Source: Clostridia bacterium | GTDB lineage: Bacteria > Bacillota > Clostridia > Oscillospirales > CAG-272 | Direction of reading: 5' to 3' | DNA: 51,865 nt | Assembly: GCA_017455905.1 (NCBI GenBank) | Contig: JAFTLQ010000022.1 | Coordinates: 1-51,865, forward strand | Program-made: the position numbers and the translations under genes | In this document: in pieces, positions 1-6,856 of the stretch | Position numbering within the stretch: the first letter of the stretch is position 1 | How the letters are laid out: the number at the start of each line of letters is the position of its first letter | Notes under the pieces: model-generated | What the model was told of the DNA's origin: nothing | Databases searched by the model: none | What the model saw: the letters and a program-made list of their open reading frames with translations, nothing else

Positions 1-357
1 AAAAGCGGCGAACCGATTTATAATCAGATATATTCTCAAATAAAAAATCAGATCATAAGCGGTGAGCTGAAAGAGGATGAGATGCTGCCGTCTATACGAG
101 GGCTTGCAAAAGATCTGCGCATCAGCTTTATTACTACAAAACGTGCGTATGAAGAACTTGAAAAGGAAGGCTTCATTTACACACTTCCGGCAAAGGGATG
201 TTACGTTGCGCCGAAGAATGTAGAGCTTTTGCGAGAAGAAAATTTGAAAAAGATAGAGGAACATATTGAGCAGATAGCAAAGCTCGCCGCGTCCTGCAAT
301 TTGAGCCATGAGGATATAGTTGAAATGATTACGTTCGGTATGGAGGAACAAGAATGA
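1..357 (+). CDS. GntR-family (YtrA-like) transcriptional regulator, 5'-truncated
   Basis: The reading frame is open from the first base of the window, so the true start lies upstream; 118 residues are visible. They form a winged-helix GntR domain of the short YtrA type: an initial IYNQIYSQI helix, the LPSIRGLAKDLRIS recognition region, the RAYEELEKEGFIYT helix and a GCYV wing, followed by a short helical tail with no ligand-binding domain. YtrA-type repressors usually govern the ABC transporter encoded just downstream, often induced by cell-envelope stress. The ATG of the ABC ATPase overlaps this stop codon (ATGA), which supports a co-transcribed, autoregulated cassette. The ligand is unknown. 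It could be element cargo or host DNA. Confidence 0.85.
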   Translation, partial: KSGEPIYNQIYSQIKNQIISGELKEDEMLPSIRGLAKDLRISFITTKRAYEELEKEGFIYTLPAKGCYVAPKNVELLREENLKKIEEHIEQIAKLAASCNLSHEDIVEMITFGMEEQE

Positions 358-1196
358 ACGCACTTGAATTAAAAAAGGTAAGTAAATCCTTTTCGGGATT
401 TTATTTGGATAACATAAGTCTTACTCTGCCAAGCGGTTGCATTATGGGGCTTATCGGTGAGAACGGCGCGGGCAAAAGCACCACCATAAAGCTCATCTTG
501 GATATGCTACATAAGGATGGCGGAACAATCACAATACTTGGCAAGGACAATGAAAAGGATATTTCACTTACCAAAGAAGATGTCGGTGTTGTAATGGACG
601 ATATTGGTATGCCCGAATGCTTGACAGCTAAGCAGATCGGAAAGGTTATGAAGCATACGTTTCGTAATTGGAATGAGGATGAATATGATAGGCTTCTTCA
701 AAAACTATCCTTGCCCGACAATAAGCCTTTTAAGGACTTTTCTCGTGGTATGAAAATGAAGCTCGGTATTGCCGTTGCTCTCTCCCATGGTGCAAAGCTG
801 TTGCTCCTTGACGAGCCAACAAGCGGACTTGATCCCGTCGTGCGTGACGAGGTAGTGGATATGTTCTACGATTTTACAAGGGATGAAAACCACTCCATTC
901 TCATATCCTCGCACATTGTCAGCGATCTTGAACGGCTTTGCGACTACGTAGCGTTTTTGCACAAGGGTAAGCTTTTACTTTGTGAGGAAAAAGATGAACT
1001 GCTCTCCGAGTACGGTATCATTCACTGTACGGTAGAACAACTTTCCGCGCTTGACAAAAGTTCCGTCAAGTACAAAAAGGAAACCCCTTACGGTGCGGAA
1101 GTTATCGTGTCACGCAAAGATGCGCCCGACGGCTTCAAATTAAGTCCCATCAGCATTGAGGAGCTGTTCGTATTTATGGTAAAGGAGGCGAAATGA
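354..1196 (+). CDS. ABC transporter ATP-binding protein (YtrB-like)
   Basis: This 280-residue nucleotide-binding subunit powers the membrane protein encoded next. Walker A (GENGAGKST) lies at residues 35-43, the signature segment FSRGMK at about 129-134, and Walker B with the catalytic Glu (LLLLDEPTSGLDP) at about 149-161. A switch His follows in SSHIVSDLERL. Length and the C-terminal extension fit ABC-2 type exporters of the antibiotic or peptide-stress class. The start overlaps the regulator's stop by four bases, and the permease begins one base after this stop, so the three genes form one operon. The transported substrate cannot be read from sequence. Confidence 0.92.
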   Translation: MNALELKKVSKSFSGFYLDNISLTLPSGCIMGLIGENGAGKSTTIKLILDMLHKDGGTITILGKDNEKDISLTKEDVGVVMDDIGMPECLTAKQIGKVMKHTFRNWNEDEYDRLLQKLSLPDNKPFKDFSRGMKMKLGIAVALSHGAKLLLLDEPTSGLDPVVRDEVVDMFYDFTRDENHSILISSHIVSDLERLCDYVAFLHKGKLLLCEEKDELLSEYGIIHCTVEQLSALDKSSVKYKKETPYGAEVIVSRKDAPDGFKLSPISIEELFVFMVKEAK

Positions 1197-1197
1197 T

Positions 1198-1824
1198 ATG
1201 AAAGGTCTATTACTAAAAGATTGGTATATGATGAAAAAATATTGTAGATATTATCTTTTCGTTAGTATCGGATTTATCATTCTCTCTATGATGAGCAGCG
1301 GAAATATGTTCTTTATTTTCTATCCCTGTCTGCTCTCCGGTATGATTCCCGTCAATCTACTTGGATATGACGAGCGCAGCCGCTTTACGGAGTATGTCGG
1401 CACGTTGCCATATACCAAAACGCAAATCGTATCAGCAAAATATCTGATAGGACTGTTCACACAAATCGCTATGCTGACGGTAATCTGTATCGTACAGGGC
1501 GTAAAAATGGGTATCGAAGGTAATTTCATTTTGAAAGAGTTTTTGGTACTTATGATGCTCTTGCTGATAATGGCGAGCGTTGCCTCGTCGCTTACTCTCC
1601 CGTTTGTTTTCAAATACGGAGTAGAAAAAGGGCGCGGTGCCTACTATGTGATGATAGGTGTGGTGTGTGCAGGAAGCATTATCGCAACTACGGTCTTTAA
1701 GGAAGGTCTGCAAAATGAAATTCAACTGAACGCCGTTTTGCCTATCGCTTGCCTTGTGGGTATCGGAATATATGTGCTTTCTTGGTATCTATCCGTTGTG
1801 TTCTATAAAAAGAAAGAAATGTAA
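1198..1824 (+). CDS. ABC-2 type transporter permease
   Basis: A 208-residue integral membrane protein with about six hydrophobic segments (residues about 20-35, 40-60, 78-100, 108-130, 143-160 and 178-200). It resembles the small ABC2_membrane_5 class of permeases that pair with YtrB-like ATPases. The conserved-looking loop with ERSRFTEYVGTLPYTK after the second segment is typical of this family. The start is preceded by AAAGGAGGCG. It is the last gene of the regulator-ATPase-permease operon and is followed by a hairpin shared with the convergent repressor gene. Confidence 0.85.
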   Translation: MKGLLLKDWYMMKKYCRYYLFVSIGFIILSMMSSGNMFFIFYPCLLSGMIPVNLLGYDERSRFTEYVGTLPYTKTQIVSAKYLIGLFTQIAMLTVICIVQGVKMGIEGNFILKEFLVLMMLLLIMASVASSLTLPFVFKYGVEKGRGAYYVMIGVVCAGSIIATTVFKEGLQNEIQLNAVLPIACLVGIGIYVLSWYLSVVFYKKKEM

Positions 1825-1831
1825 TAAGCTT

Positions 1832-1859
1832 AGCCCTCGTTCCAAAAGGAGCGAGGGCT
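1832..1859. terminator. Bidirectional terminator hairpin between convergent genes
   Basis: A 12-bp stem (AGCCCTCGTTCC against GGAGCGAGGGCT, one wobble) with an AAAA loop. It sits between the permease stop and the stop of the convergent repressor gene. The T-tract is poor on the plus strand (GTTGTCATT) and on the minus strand reads AAGCTTATT, so termination strength is uncertain. Confidence 0.6.
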
Positions 1860-1863
1860 GTTG

Positions 1864-2574
1864 TCATTCTACTATTCCAATAACCCTACCGCAACAGTAA
1901 ACGCTATCGTTCTCACCAATGCGAATAGGCTTGTACTTTTCATTATGAGAGATCAGACCCTTGTTGCCAAGCTCCTTGATGTATACGTCGCCATTGACAA
2001 CGAAGATTCCAACCTCACCCATGTCAACAGCATCGCACTTCTCAACGAACACCTTGTCGCCGTCGTGGTATGTAGGCTCCATACTGTCACCGCCAACGGA
2101 GATAACAAAGTCAGCCTGTTCCGCTTCTGCACTTTCGGGAACGAACAAATCCTCCGCCAGATCACTGTCAAGGATATTACCCGTGCCGGCAGATGCAGGG
2201 AGCGTGTACCAATCGATCTTCAGCATACGAGGCTTGGGCTTTCTTGTCAGCGCCGTCACACGTTTATATTCGCTGTCGATCATATAATCAACAACCTCTT
2301 TACCGTGCTCATCAAGGGCGCGGTATTTTTGTAATGTATTCCATTCGGTAGCGGTAGGGCGTTGCGCCATGGACTTGCAACCGATAAGCTCATCTGCAGA
2401 TACGCCGAGCAGGTCGCAAAGCTTCGCCAATTTATCGCAATCAGGGCGGCCGATACCTTTCTCCCAGTTATAGATAACTCTGCCCGAACTCTCCCCAAGA
2501 GCATCAGCGATGTCCTGCTGGGTCATGCCTTTTAATAAGCGGTACTCCTTGATACGAGAACCGATGGTATCCAT
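1864..2574 (-). CDS. XRE-family LexA/CI-like self-cleaving repressor (S24 peptidase)
   Basis: A 236-residue protein with an N-terminal HTH (MDTIGSRIKEYRLLKG, GMTQQDIADALGESSG) and a C-terminal S24 peptidase fold. The Ser nucleophile is S164 in GGDSMEP and the general-base Lys is K200 in VYIKEL, 36 residues apart as in LexA. An Ala-Gly pair in PASAGTG is a probable cleavage site. I chose the ATG at 2574 because GAGGAGGT precedes it; an open frame continues to 2676 but lacks a ribosome site and crosses the promoter. It is the master repressor expected for an integrative element: RecA-dependent cleavage on DNA damage would derepress the divergent replication/mobilization genes. Induction by SOS is inferred from the family. 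Confidence 0.88.
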   Translation of the reverse strand: MDTIGSRIKEYRLLKGMTQQDIADALGESSGRVIYNWEKGIGRPDCDKLAKLCDLLGVSADELIGCKSMAQRPTATEWNTLQKYRALDEHGKEVVDYMIDSEYKRVTALTRKPKPRMLKIDWYTLPASAGTGNILDSDLAEDLFVPESAEAEQADFVISVGGDSMEPTYHDGDKVFVEKCDAVDMGEVGIFVVNGDVYIKELGNKGLISHNEKYKPIRIGENDSVYCCGRVIGIVE

Positions 2575-2605
2575 ACTATATACCTCCTCACGGTATGATG
2601 GATAC

Positions 2606-2693
2606 ATTTTATCACATTTCTTTGGAATTGTCAAGAGAAAATACAAAAATATTATATAAACCTCTTGACAATACAACGATATTGTAGTATAAT
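2606..2693. promoter_or_regulatory. Back-to-back divergent promoters with repressor operator candidates
   Basis: Rightward promoter: TTGACA 2665-2670, 17-bp spacer, TATAAT 2688-2693, a perfect consensus for the RepA-like gene. Leftward promoter for the LexA-like gene: TTGACA as the complement of 2629-2634, 17-bp spacer, TAAAAT as the complement of 2606-2611. Both -35 boxes lie in mirrored copies of CTCTTGACA (arms 2629-2637 and 2662-2670), and an ACAATA/TATTGT dyad (2668-2673, 2680-2685) overlaps the rightward spacer. This is the layout of a phage-like switch in which one repressor controls both directions. Operator identity is inference. Confidence 0.75.
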
Positions 2694-2772
2694 AGCAAAT
2701 ACCAAAGAAAATTGGAATACAGGGGTCATCAGACTTACGATATTAGAGAAAAGCAGAAGAATGGAGGTAACC

Positions 2773-4089
2773 ATGACAGAGCAAAACGATCCTAAAAAGT
2801 TTCATACCATAGACGGAACGGTCATTATGAATAAGCAAATGCCGCCTCTGCGATATACAATAGCCGAGATACTCCCAGCAGGGCTTACCTTATTTTCGGG
2901 AGACTCCAAGATAGGTAAATCGCTCTTGGCAGTTAATATGTGCGTAGCCGTATCCAAGGGTGAACCTTTTCTTGATTTTCCGACCAACAAAGGAACAGTA
3001 TTATATTTGGCGCTGGAGGACACCGAAAGCCGAATACAGCGGAGAGTCTTTTCTCTGACGGATACGCTGGACAGCAATTTTCATTTCTCTAATGAACGGT
3101 ATCGTTTGGATGACGGTCTGATTGAAGCCATGGAGGACTTCATGAAAGAATATCCCGAAACCAATCTCATTGTCATTGACGTTCTCCAATATATTCGTCC
3201 GCAGAGCAAAGGTGGAAATGTCTATAAGGAAGATTATAATGATATGATCCCCCTGCACGAATTTACCCAACGGCATCATAACCTCTCCCTCGTGCTGATC
3301 CATCATACGAATAAAAGTAACGTATCAGATCAACTTCGTGCTTCCTCCGGTTCGACTGCCATCGTTGGCGCAGTGGATAACTATTGGCTGTTGCAACGTC
3401 CAATGCGCGCGCTCCGAAGCGGTAGCCTTTACTGCTCAGGCAGAGAGATATCCGATAAGGAGATACGGCTATCCTTGAACGAGTCGGGAGTATGGCTTCC
3501 CAAGGATCCCGATAACTACAAGGGAGAGATACTATCTCCCGTGGTGGTGGGAACGTATCTGTGGGTAATGTGGCACACGGATATTCTCGAAATCAATGAG
3601 AAAACCGACAAGCACCGATCGGAGTATGTCTGCACCGCCACCGAGCTTGCCGAGCAAGTATCGCAGTTGATGGATATGACGCTCCCTGCTAATATGGTCA
3701 AGAAAAATTTGACGATGTATCATCATCAATTGGAGCAAATGGGTTTGAGCTTTGAAAACAAGCGCACAGGAAAAAGACGATATTTTATCTTCAACCTTGT
3801 TCCCGAATCGTTGCGCAAAACCATACAGACAAGGGATGAACTGCCGAAATATATCAATGACGCTCCTACTGTGGAGGGGGACGAGGATGACGGTGACGGC
3901 ATGACGGCTGAGCCGATAGTAGGCGAAAGATGTCACTACCCGAAGAAAGGACCTCTTTCTGTCAGCGTAAGTCCATTCAATGGAAACAGTTTTTCAACCC
4001 CAAACCATTCTCGCAAGCGGCGACTGGAGAAAGGACATGACCTTCACGATCATAATGACAATGACGGCAACGCTCCACTCCCCACATAG
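2773..4089 (+). CDS. RepA-like AAA/RecA-fold ATPase of mobile element
   Basis: A 438-residue RecA-fold ATPase of the RepA/AAA_25 type, helicase-like proteins used for replication of plasmids and integrative elements. Walker A is GDSKIGKS at residues 43-50, Walker B is LIVIDV at about 132-137, and LIHHTNKSN near residue 175 resembles the DnaB/RepA sensor motif. The C-terminal third looks like a winged-helix region followed by an acidic, then basic low-complexity tail. The start at 2773 follows ATGGAGGTAACC; the frame upstream to 2665 lacks a ribosome site and contains the promoter. It is probably needed for replication of the excised circle before or after transfer (inference). Confidence 0.8.
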   Translation: MTEQNDPKKFHTIDGTVIMNKQMPPLRYTIAEILPAGLTLFSGDSKIGKSLLAVNMCVAVSKGEPFLDFPTNKGTVLYLALEDTESRIQRRVFSLTDTLDSNFHFSNERYRLDDGLIEAMEDFMKEYPETNLIVIDVLQYIRPQSKGGNVYKEDYNDMIPLHEFTQRHHNLSLVLIHHTNKSNVSDQLRASSGSTAIVGAVDNYWLLQRPMRALRSGSLYCSGREISDKEIRLSLNESGVWLPKDPDNYKGEILSPVVVGTYLWVMWHTDILEINEKTDKHRSEYVCTATELAEQVSQLMDMTLPANMVKKNLTMYHHQLEQMGLSFENKRTGKRRYFIFNLVPESLRKTIQTRDELPKYINDAPTVEGDEDDGDGMTAEPIVGERCHYPKKGPLSVSVSPFNGNSFSTPNHSRKRRLEKGHDLHDHNDNDGNAPLPT

Positions 4090-4397
4090 CTGTCATGCTG
4101 TCACCAAACGTCAATAATTGACACGCATAATCAAAGAAAAGGCGATTAAGAACCGGTTTCAACGCCTCAAAATAAGGCGTTGAAAATAAGGTTTTCGTAA
4201 TATACCCCACTTGCGGTGTACACCGACGGAATTTGGGCTTTTGCTGATTTTGAGATCAGTAAACGATGCGTTGCCCAATGCGAGTTCTCACGTTGGGAAT
4301 TTCGCAAATAACGCCGATGAAGACCGAGGCTTTTTTGAATAAAAATAGGGGTGCTTCTCACGGAACGGAAAAACAGGAGGTTTTTGAAAAATCTATT
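4090..4397. other. Gene-free stretch with an 11-bp hairpin
   Basis: No convincing gene lies in these 308 bases. A perfect 11-bp stem (TTTCAACGCCT at 4157-4167 and AGGCGTTGAAA at 4175-4185, loop CAAAATA) follows the RepA-like gene. It could be its terminator, although the T-run after it is weak, or a replication signal such as a single- or double-strand origin for the excised circle. The open frame of the next gene technically extends back to 4266, but there is no ribosome site there. Confidence 0.45.
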
Positions 4398-5192
4398 ATG
4401 ATTAACAGAATTCGAAGCAATATTCAAACCAATTATACCTTTTGCGATATCATACGCAAGCCTACGGCAAAGCAAATAGCTTTTTTGGAAGAGTTAATCA
4501 TGTCACCGGCAATCGAGGATAAGGAAGAATACCGATTCTATTATCGAATCCTAAAAGCAGAAGAAGCAATGCTCAGCGGACAATGGGATTCGATCAGCAG
4601 TTTCATTTTCGGAGAGGCTGAGAACGGCGCTATCGTTTTGAAAATTGGGCAACGAATCATTCCGAAGCCGATCCAATATCGAATTGCGATAAGCCTATAT
4701 ACCGATAAAGGCGATATGTATGATGAAATAGTAAATATAGTAAAAAACGGCAGAGAGCATCGTCCAAACGATTGGGACAAGGAAATGCCCGAATGCGTGC
4801 GTAAAGCAAACACATTCACCGTTTATCGTGCAGGGAAAGAAAGTATAGACAAGGCAGTTGACTCTCTATCATGGACATTATGGCGAGACGTTGCCGAGTG
4901 GTTTGCTGAGCGGCATGAGCATTACGGGCAAGAAAAACAGCACTTGTATAAGGCGACTATTTCTGCCGATGACGTTATAGCTTTTACAAATTCGAGGCGG
5001 GAGTTTGAGATCATACAGTATGGGGGAGTCAGAGACATTGAGGAACTTCCTCGTATCGGTGTATCTGCAGAATACAAAGAGTTATTTTCTGCAACCAGCT
5101 ATGATTTCCATAAGGATCAAGAAAATAGAACCACTGCTCTTGATCTCTTCGCAAAATGGTATCGGCAGAATAATGCAATGGGGGAAACATGA
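4398..5192 (+). CDS. ADP-ribosyltransferase-like protein of mobile element (function unproven)
   Basis: A 264-residue soluble protein. The middle and C-terminal parts carry in order: a basic Arg in TVYRAG (R144), a Ser-Trp-Thr stretch LSWTLW (S158) followed by an amphipathic AEWFAERH helix, and an acidic EFEII motif (E202, E204). This order matches the Arg / Ser-Thr / Glu triad of R-S-E ADP-ribosyltransferases, but the match is by eye. The N-terminal ~130 residues are unrecognised. The start is uncertain: AGGAGG at 4375-4380 is 17 bases before ATG 4398, longer than usual, and ATG 4317 is an alternative. It overlaps the next gene by ATGA, so the two are translationally coupled and may form an effector/partner pair. 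Confidence 0.6.
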   Translation: MINRIRSNIQTNYTFCDIIRKPTAKQIAFLEELIMSPAIEDKEEYRFYYRILKAEEAMLSGQWDSISSFIFGEAENGAIVLKIGQRIIPKPIQYRIAISLYTDKGDMYDEIVNIVKNGREHRPNDWDKEMPECVRKANTFTVYRAGKESIDKAVDSLSWTLWRDVAEWFAERHEHYGQEKQHLYKATISADDVIAFTNSRREFEIIQYGGVRDIEELPRIGVSAEYKELFSATSYDFHKDQENRTTALDLFAKWYRQNNAMGET

Positions 5193-5473
5193 TCACAGGC
5201 ATCAAGAAAACGCATAAAACGACCGAAATATATTTTGATGAGGCTGACGAGTGGACTACGGTCAGGACATACAACACCAGCCTCAAGAACAGGCTCCTTG
5301 CTTTCTCAATGGAGCACCCGGAGTTGTGCGCGCAGACAGATGATGACGGATTCGGAGGGCTCTCCTTCCGCATTCAAAAGAGATGTTTCACCTATCGTCT
5401 GGTAGCTCCGTACTCTGAGGAACGCAAGGCAACGGCAAGGGCTAAAATGAACGAGCTCAATGCGAGAAAGTGA
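5189..5473 (+). CDS. Conserved small protein of Clostridia mobile elements
   Basis: A 94-residue protein without membrane segments. From memory, the pattern IKKTHKTTEIYFDEAD, NTSLKNRLLAF, HPELCAQTDDDGFGGLSF and YRLVAPYSEERK recurs in hypothetical proteins of Firmicute conjugative and mobilizable elements; I know of no established function. It starts inside the stop of the ART-like gene (ATGA at 5189-5192), so the two are co-expressed. A role as antidote or specificity partner of the ART-like protein is possible but is only inferred from coupling. Confidence 0.75.
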   Translation: MITGIKKTHKTTEIYFDEADEWTTVRTYNTSLKNRLLAFSMEHPELCAQTDDDGFGGLSFRIQKRCFTYRLVAPYSEERKATARAKMNELNARK

Positions 5474-5504
5474 AAAGAGACCGCCGAAGCGATCTCTTTG
5501 AACA

Positions 5505-5834
5505 TTATTCTTTTGGCATATTGCGAAGGACGGAGAGCTGGTCTCTTCTGCCATAAACAACAGCAGTAACCCAAACGGTAGAGGTGTCCTCGTTCACCCA
5601 ATAGTAAACGATAAAATTCTCAACCGTCAATTTATGAATGCCTTCTGTTCTCCACGGCTCTTCATCCACAAGGGGATAGCGAAGCGGCATATGGTCGAGA
5701 GTCAGAATCTCTTTCTTGATGCGGTCAGACCAGCGCCGTGCTACCTCGGGTTCAAGCAGAACCTTGGAGATATACCCCACGGCTTCCTTCAACTGCGCCA
5801 GCGCGTTATTTGTCAGTTTAACTTTATATGTCAT
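5505..5834 (-). CDS. RelE/ParE-family type II toxin
   Basis: A 109-residue protein of ParE/RelE toxin length and pattern. It begins with an N-terminal strand (YKVKLTNNALAQLKEAVGYI), then a helical hairpin with WSDRIKKEILTLDHMP, a basic loop RYPLVDEEPW, and C-terminal strands ending in VVYGRRDQL. ParE members poison gyrase and RelE members cleave ribosome-bound mRNA; the sequence alone does not decide between them. Its start lies two bases after the antitoxin stop, the usual antitoxin-first operon. It probably stabilises the element against loss. Confidence 0.87.
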   Translation of the reverse strand: MTYKVKLTNNALAQLKEAVGYISKVLLEPEVARRWSDRIKKEILTLDHMPLRYPLVDEEPWRTEGIHKLTVENFIVYYWVNEDTSTVWVTAVVYGRRDQLSVLRNMPKE

Positions 5835-5836
5835 AG

Positions 5837-6133
5837 TCAGATACTCTTGTTGATTTCGGCAAAAGCATCTTCGATGTCAACACCCTGACCTGCCTTTGCT
5901 TCCGAAAGTCCTTTCGCCATCATTGTGTTGAACTGTGCATCGGTCATCGAATCACGGGTCTGCAATGCAGGGACGGAGAACGAATAAGGGATGCTGTTGG
6001 TCATAATAATTTGGCGATAAAGAGAATCAATCAATACAGAAACAGGGATGCCGAGTTGCTCCAATACTTCCTCTGCTTGTTGTTTGATTTCGGGGCTGAC
6101 TCGCGCGGTTACGTTTGCGGTTTTCGTTGCCAT
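5837..6133 (-). CDS. RelB/DinJ-family antitoxin
   Basis: A 98-residue protein with an N-terminal ribbon-helix-helix (ATKTANVTARVSPEIKQQAEEVLEQLG, then VSVLIDSLYRQII). Its C-terminal tail (DSMTDAQFNTMMAKGLSEAKAG) would wrap the toxin. I chose ATG 6133, preceded by GAAAGGTGGTG; the longer frame to 6298 includes the promoter. It is the first gene of the toxin-antitoxin operon and should autoregulate through the dyad in its promoter. Confidence 0.87.
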   Translation of the reverse strand: MATKTANVTARVSPEIKQQAEEVLEQLGIPVSVLIDSLYRQIIMTNSIPYSFSVPALQTRDSMTDAQFNTMMAKGLSEAKAGQGVDIEDAFAEINKSI

Positions 6134-6157
6134 AGTATGCACCACCTTTCTGCTATT

Positions 6158-6191
6158 AGTATACCACATTGTATGGCGAATTGCAATACAA
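6158..6191 (-). promoter_or_regulatory. Toxin-antitoxin promoter with autoregulatory dyad
   Basis: On the minus strand: -35 TTGCAA (6181-6186), 17-bp spacer, -10 TATACT (complement of 6158-6163). An inverted repeat TTGTAT (6169-6174) / ATACAA (6186-6191) covers the spacer and -35, where a ribbon-helix-helix antitoxin would bind to repress. Confidence 0.65.
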
Positions 6192-6282
6192 AACTTAAAT
6201 TTTGTTTGTGTAAATTTTGGAAGAAGGTACTGCACTTGGTTGCTGTTCTCACCCTCCAAAATCTGTGATGCAGGAACCAAAG

Positions 6283-6500
6283 AAAACGCTATCGGCAAAA
6301 TAGCGTTTTAAAACCAACATTGGAGTTATGGATATTTTGCCGCACATGGCAAGGTCACTATTTTTTCTGTTTTCCCGACGCTCGCGTCTGGGGCAAGCAT
6401 AGCGCGTGGCAGTCCACCGCCAAATGGCGGCGCCCTCCTCGCACCGTCCCTGCGCTCGCGCTGGAACATGATCGGGCAGAAGCCCGAACCCACTTTTCAT
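6283..6500. other. Candidate oriT region upstream of MobC
   Basis: This is most of a ~405-base gene-free stretch (6134-6538). It starts with a perfect 10-bp hairpin (AAAACGCTAT 6283-6292, ATAGCGTTTT 6300-6309, loop CGGCAAA). A segment with GCAAGGTCACTATTTTTTCTG and then a GC-rich tract follow, including CCGCCAAATGGCGGCG. Hairpin plus adjacent single-strand-prone sequence immediately upstream of mobC-relaxase genes is the usual oriT arrangement. I cannot assign the nick site. Alternatively the hairpin is a terminator for minus-strand transcription. Confidence 0.5.
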
Positions 6501-6538
6501 TTTTGTAGCATAGTTTCAGATGAGAAAGGAGATTTTTA

Positions 6539-6856
6539 GTGGGCAGATCACAAGAAGAAACCATCAACATTCGTCTCACGACGGAAGAAAAATCAGCCGT
6601 GCTTGACCGCATGAAAGAGGCAGTTGCGCCATCACTTCGAGAGTATGTTTTGAGGATGTGCATGGATGGAAAGATCGTTGTCAACACCGACCTTCGAGAG
6701 CTGAATCAGGAGCTTCGCTATCAGGGAAACAATCTCAACCAGCTTGCAAAGCTCTGCCATCAAGGCAGGATCTCTGCGGTCGATCTCTCGGAATTAGTGT
6801 CTCTCTATCGGCAAATCCTTATGGCTCTTGGAGGTGAAAACGATGGCGGTAATTGA
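6539..6856 (+). CDS. mobC: MobC-family relaxosome accessory protein
   Basis: A 105-residue protein with a GTG start preceded by GAAAGGAG. The N-terminal half (ETINIRLTTEEKSAVLDRM, SLREYVLRMCMDG) is a ribbon-helix-helix-like DNA-binding unit. The C-terminal half carries the MobC hallmark ELRYQGNNLNQLAKLCHQG and LVSLYRQILMALG. MobC proteins bind oriT beside the nick and help the relaxase melt it. The relaxase gene begins inside its last 14 bases, so translation is coupled. Confidence 0.9.
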   Translation: MGRSQEETINIRLTTEEKSAVLDRMKEAVAPSLREYVLRMCMDGKIVVNTDLRELNQELRYQGNNLNQLAKLCHQGRISAVDLSELVSLYRQILMALGGENDGGN

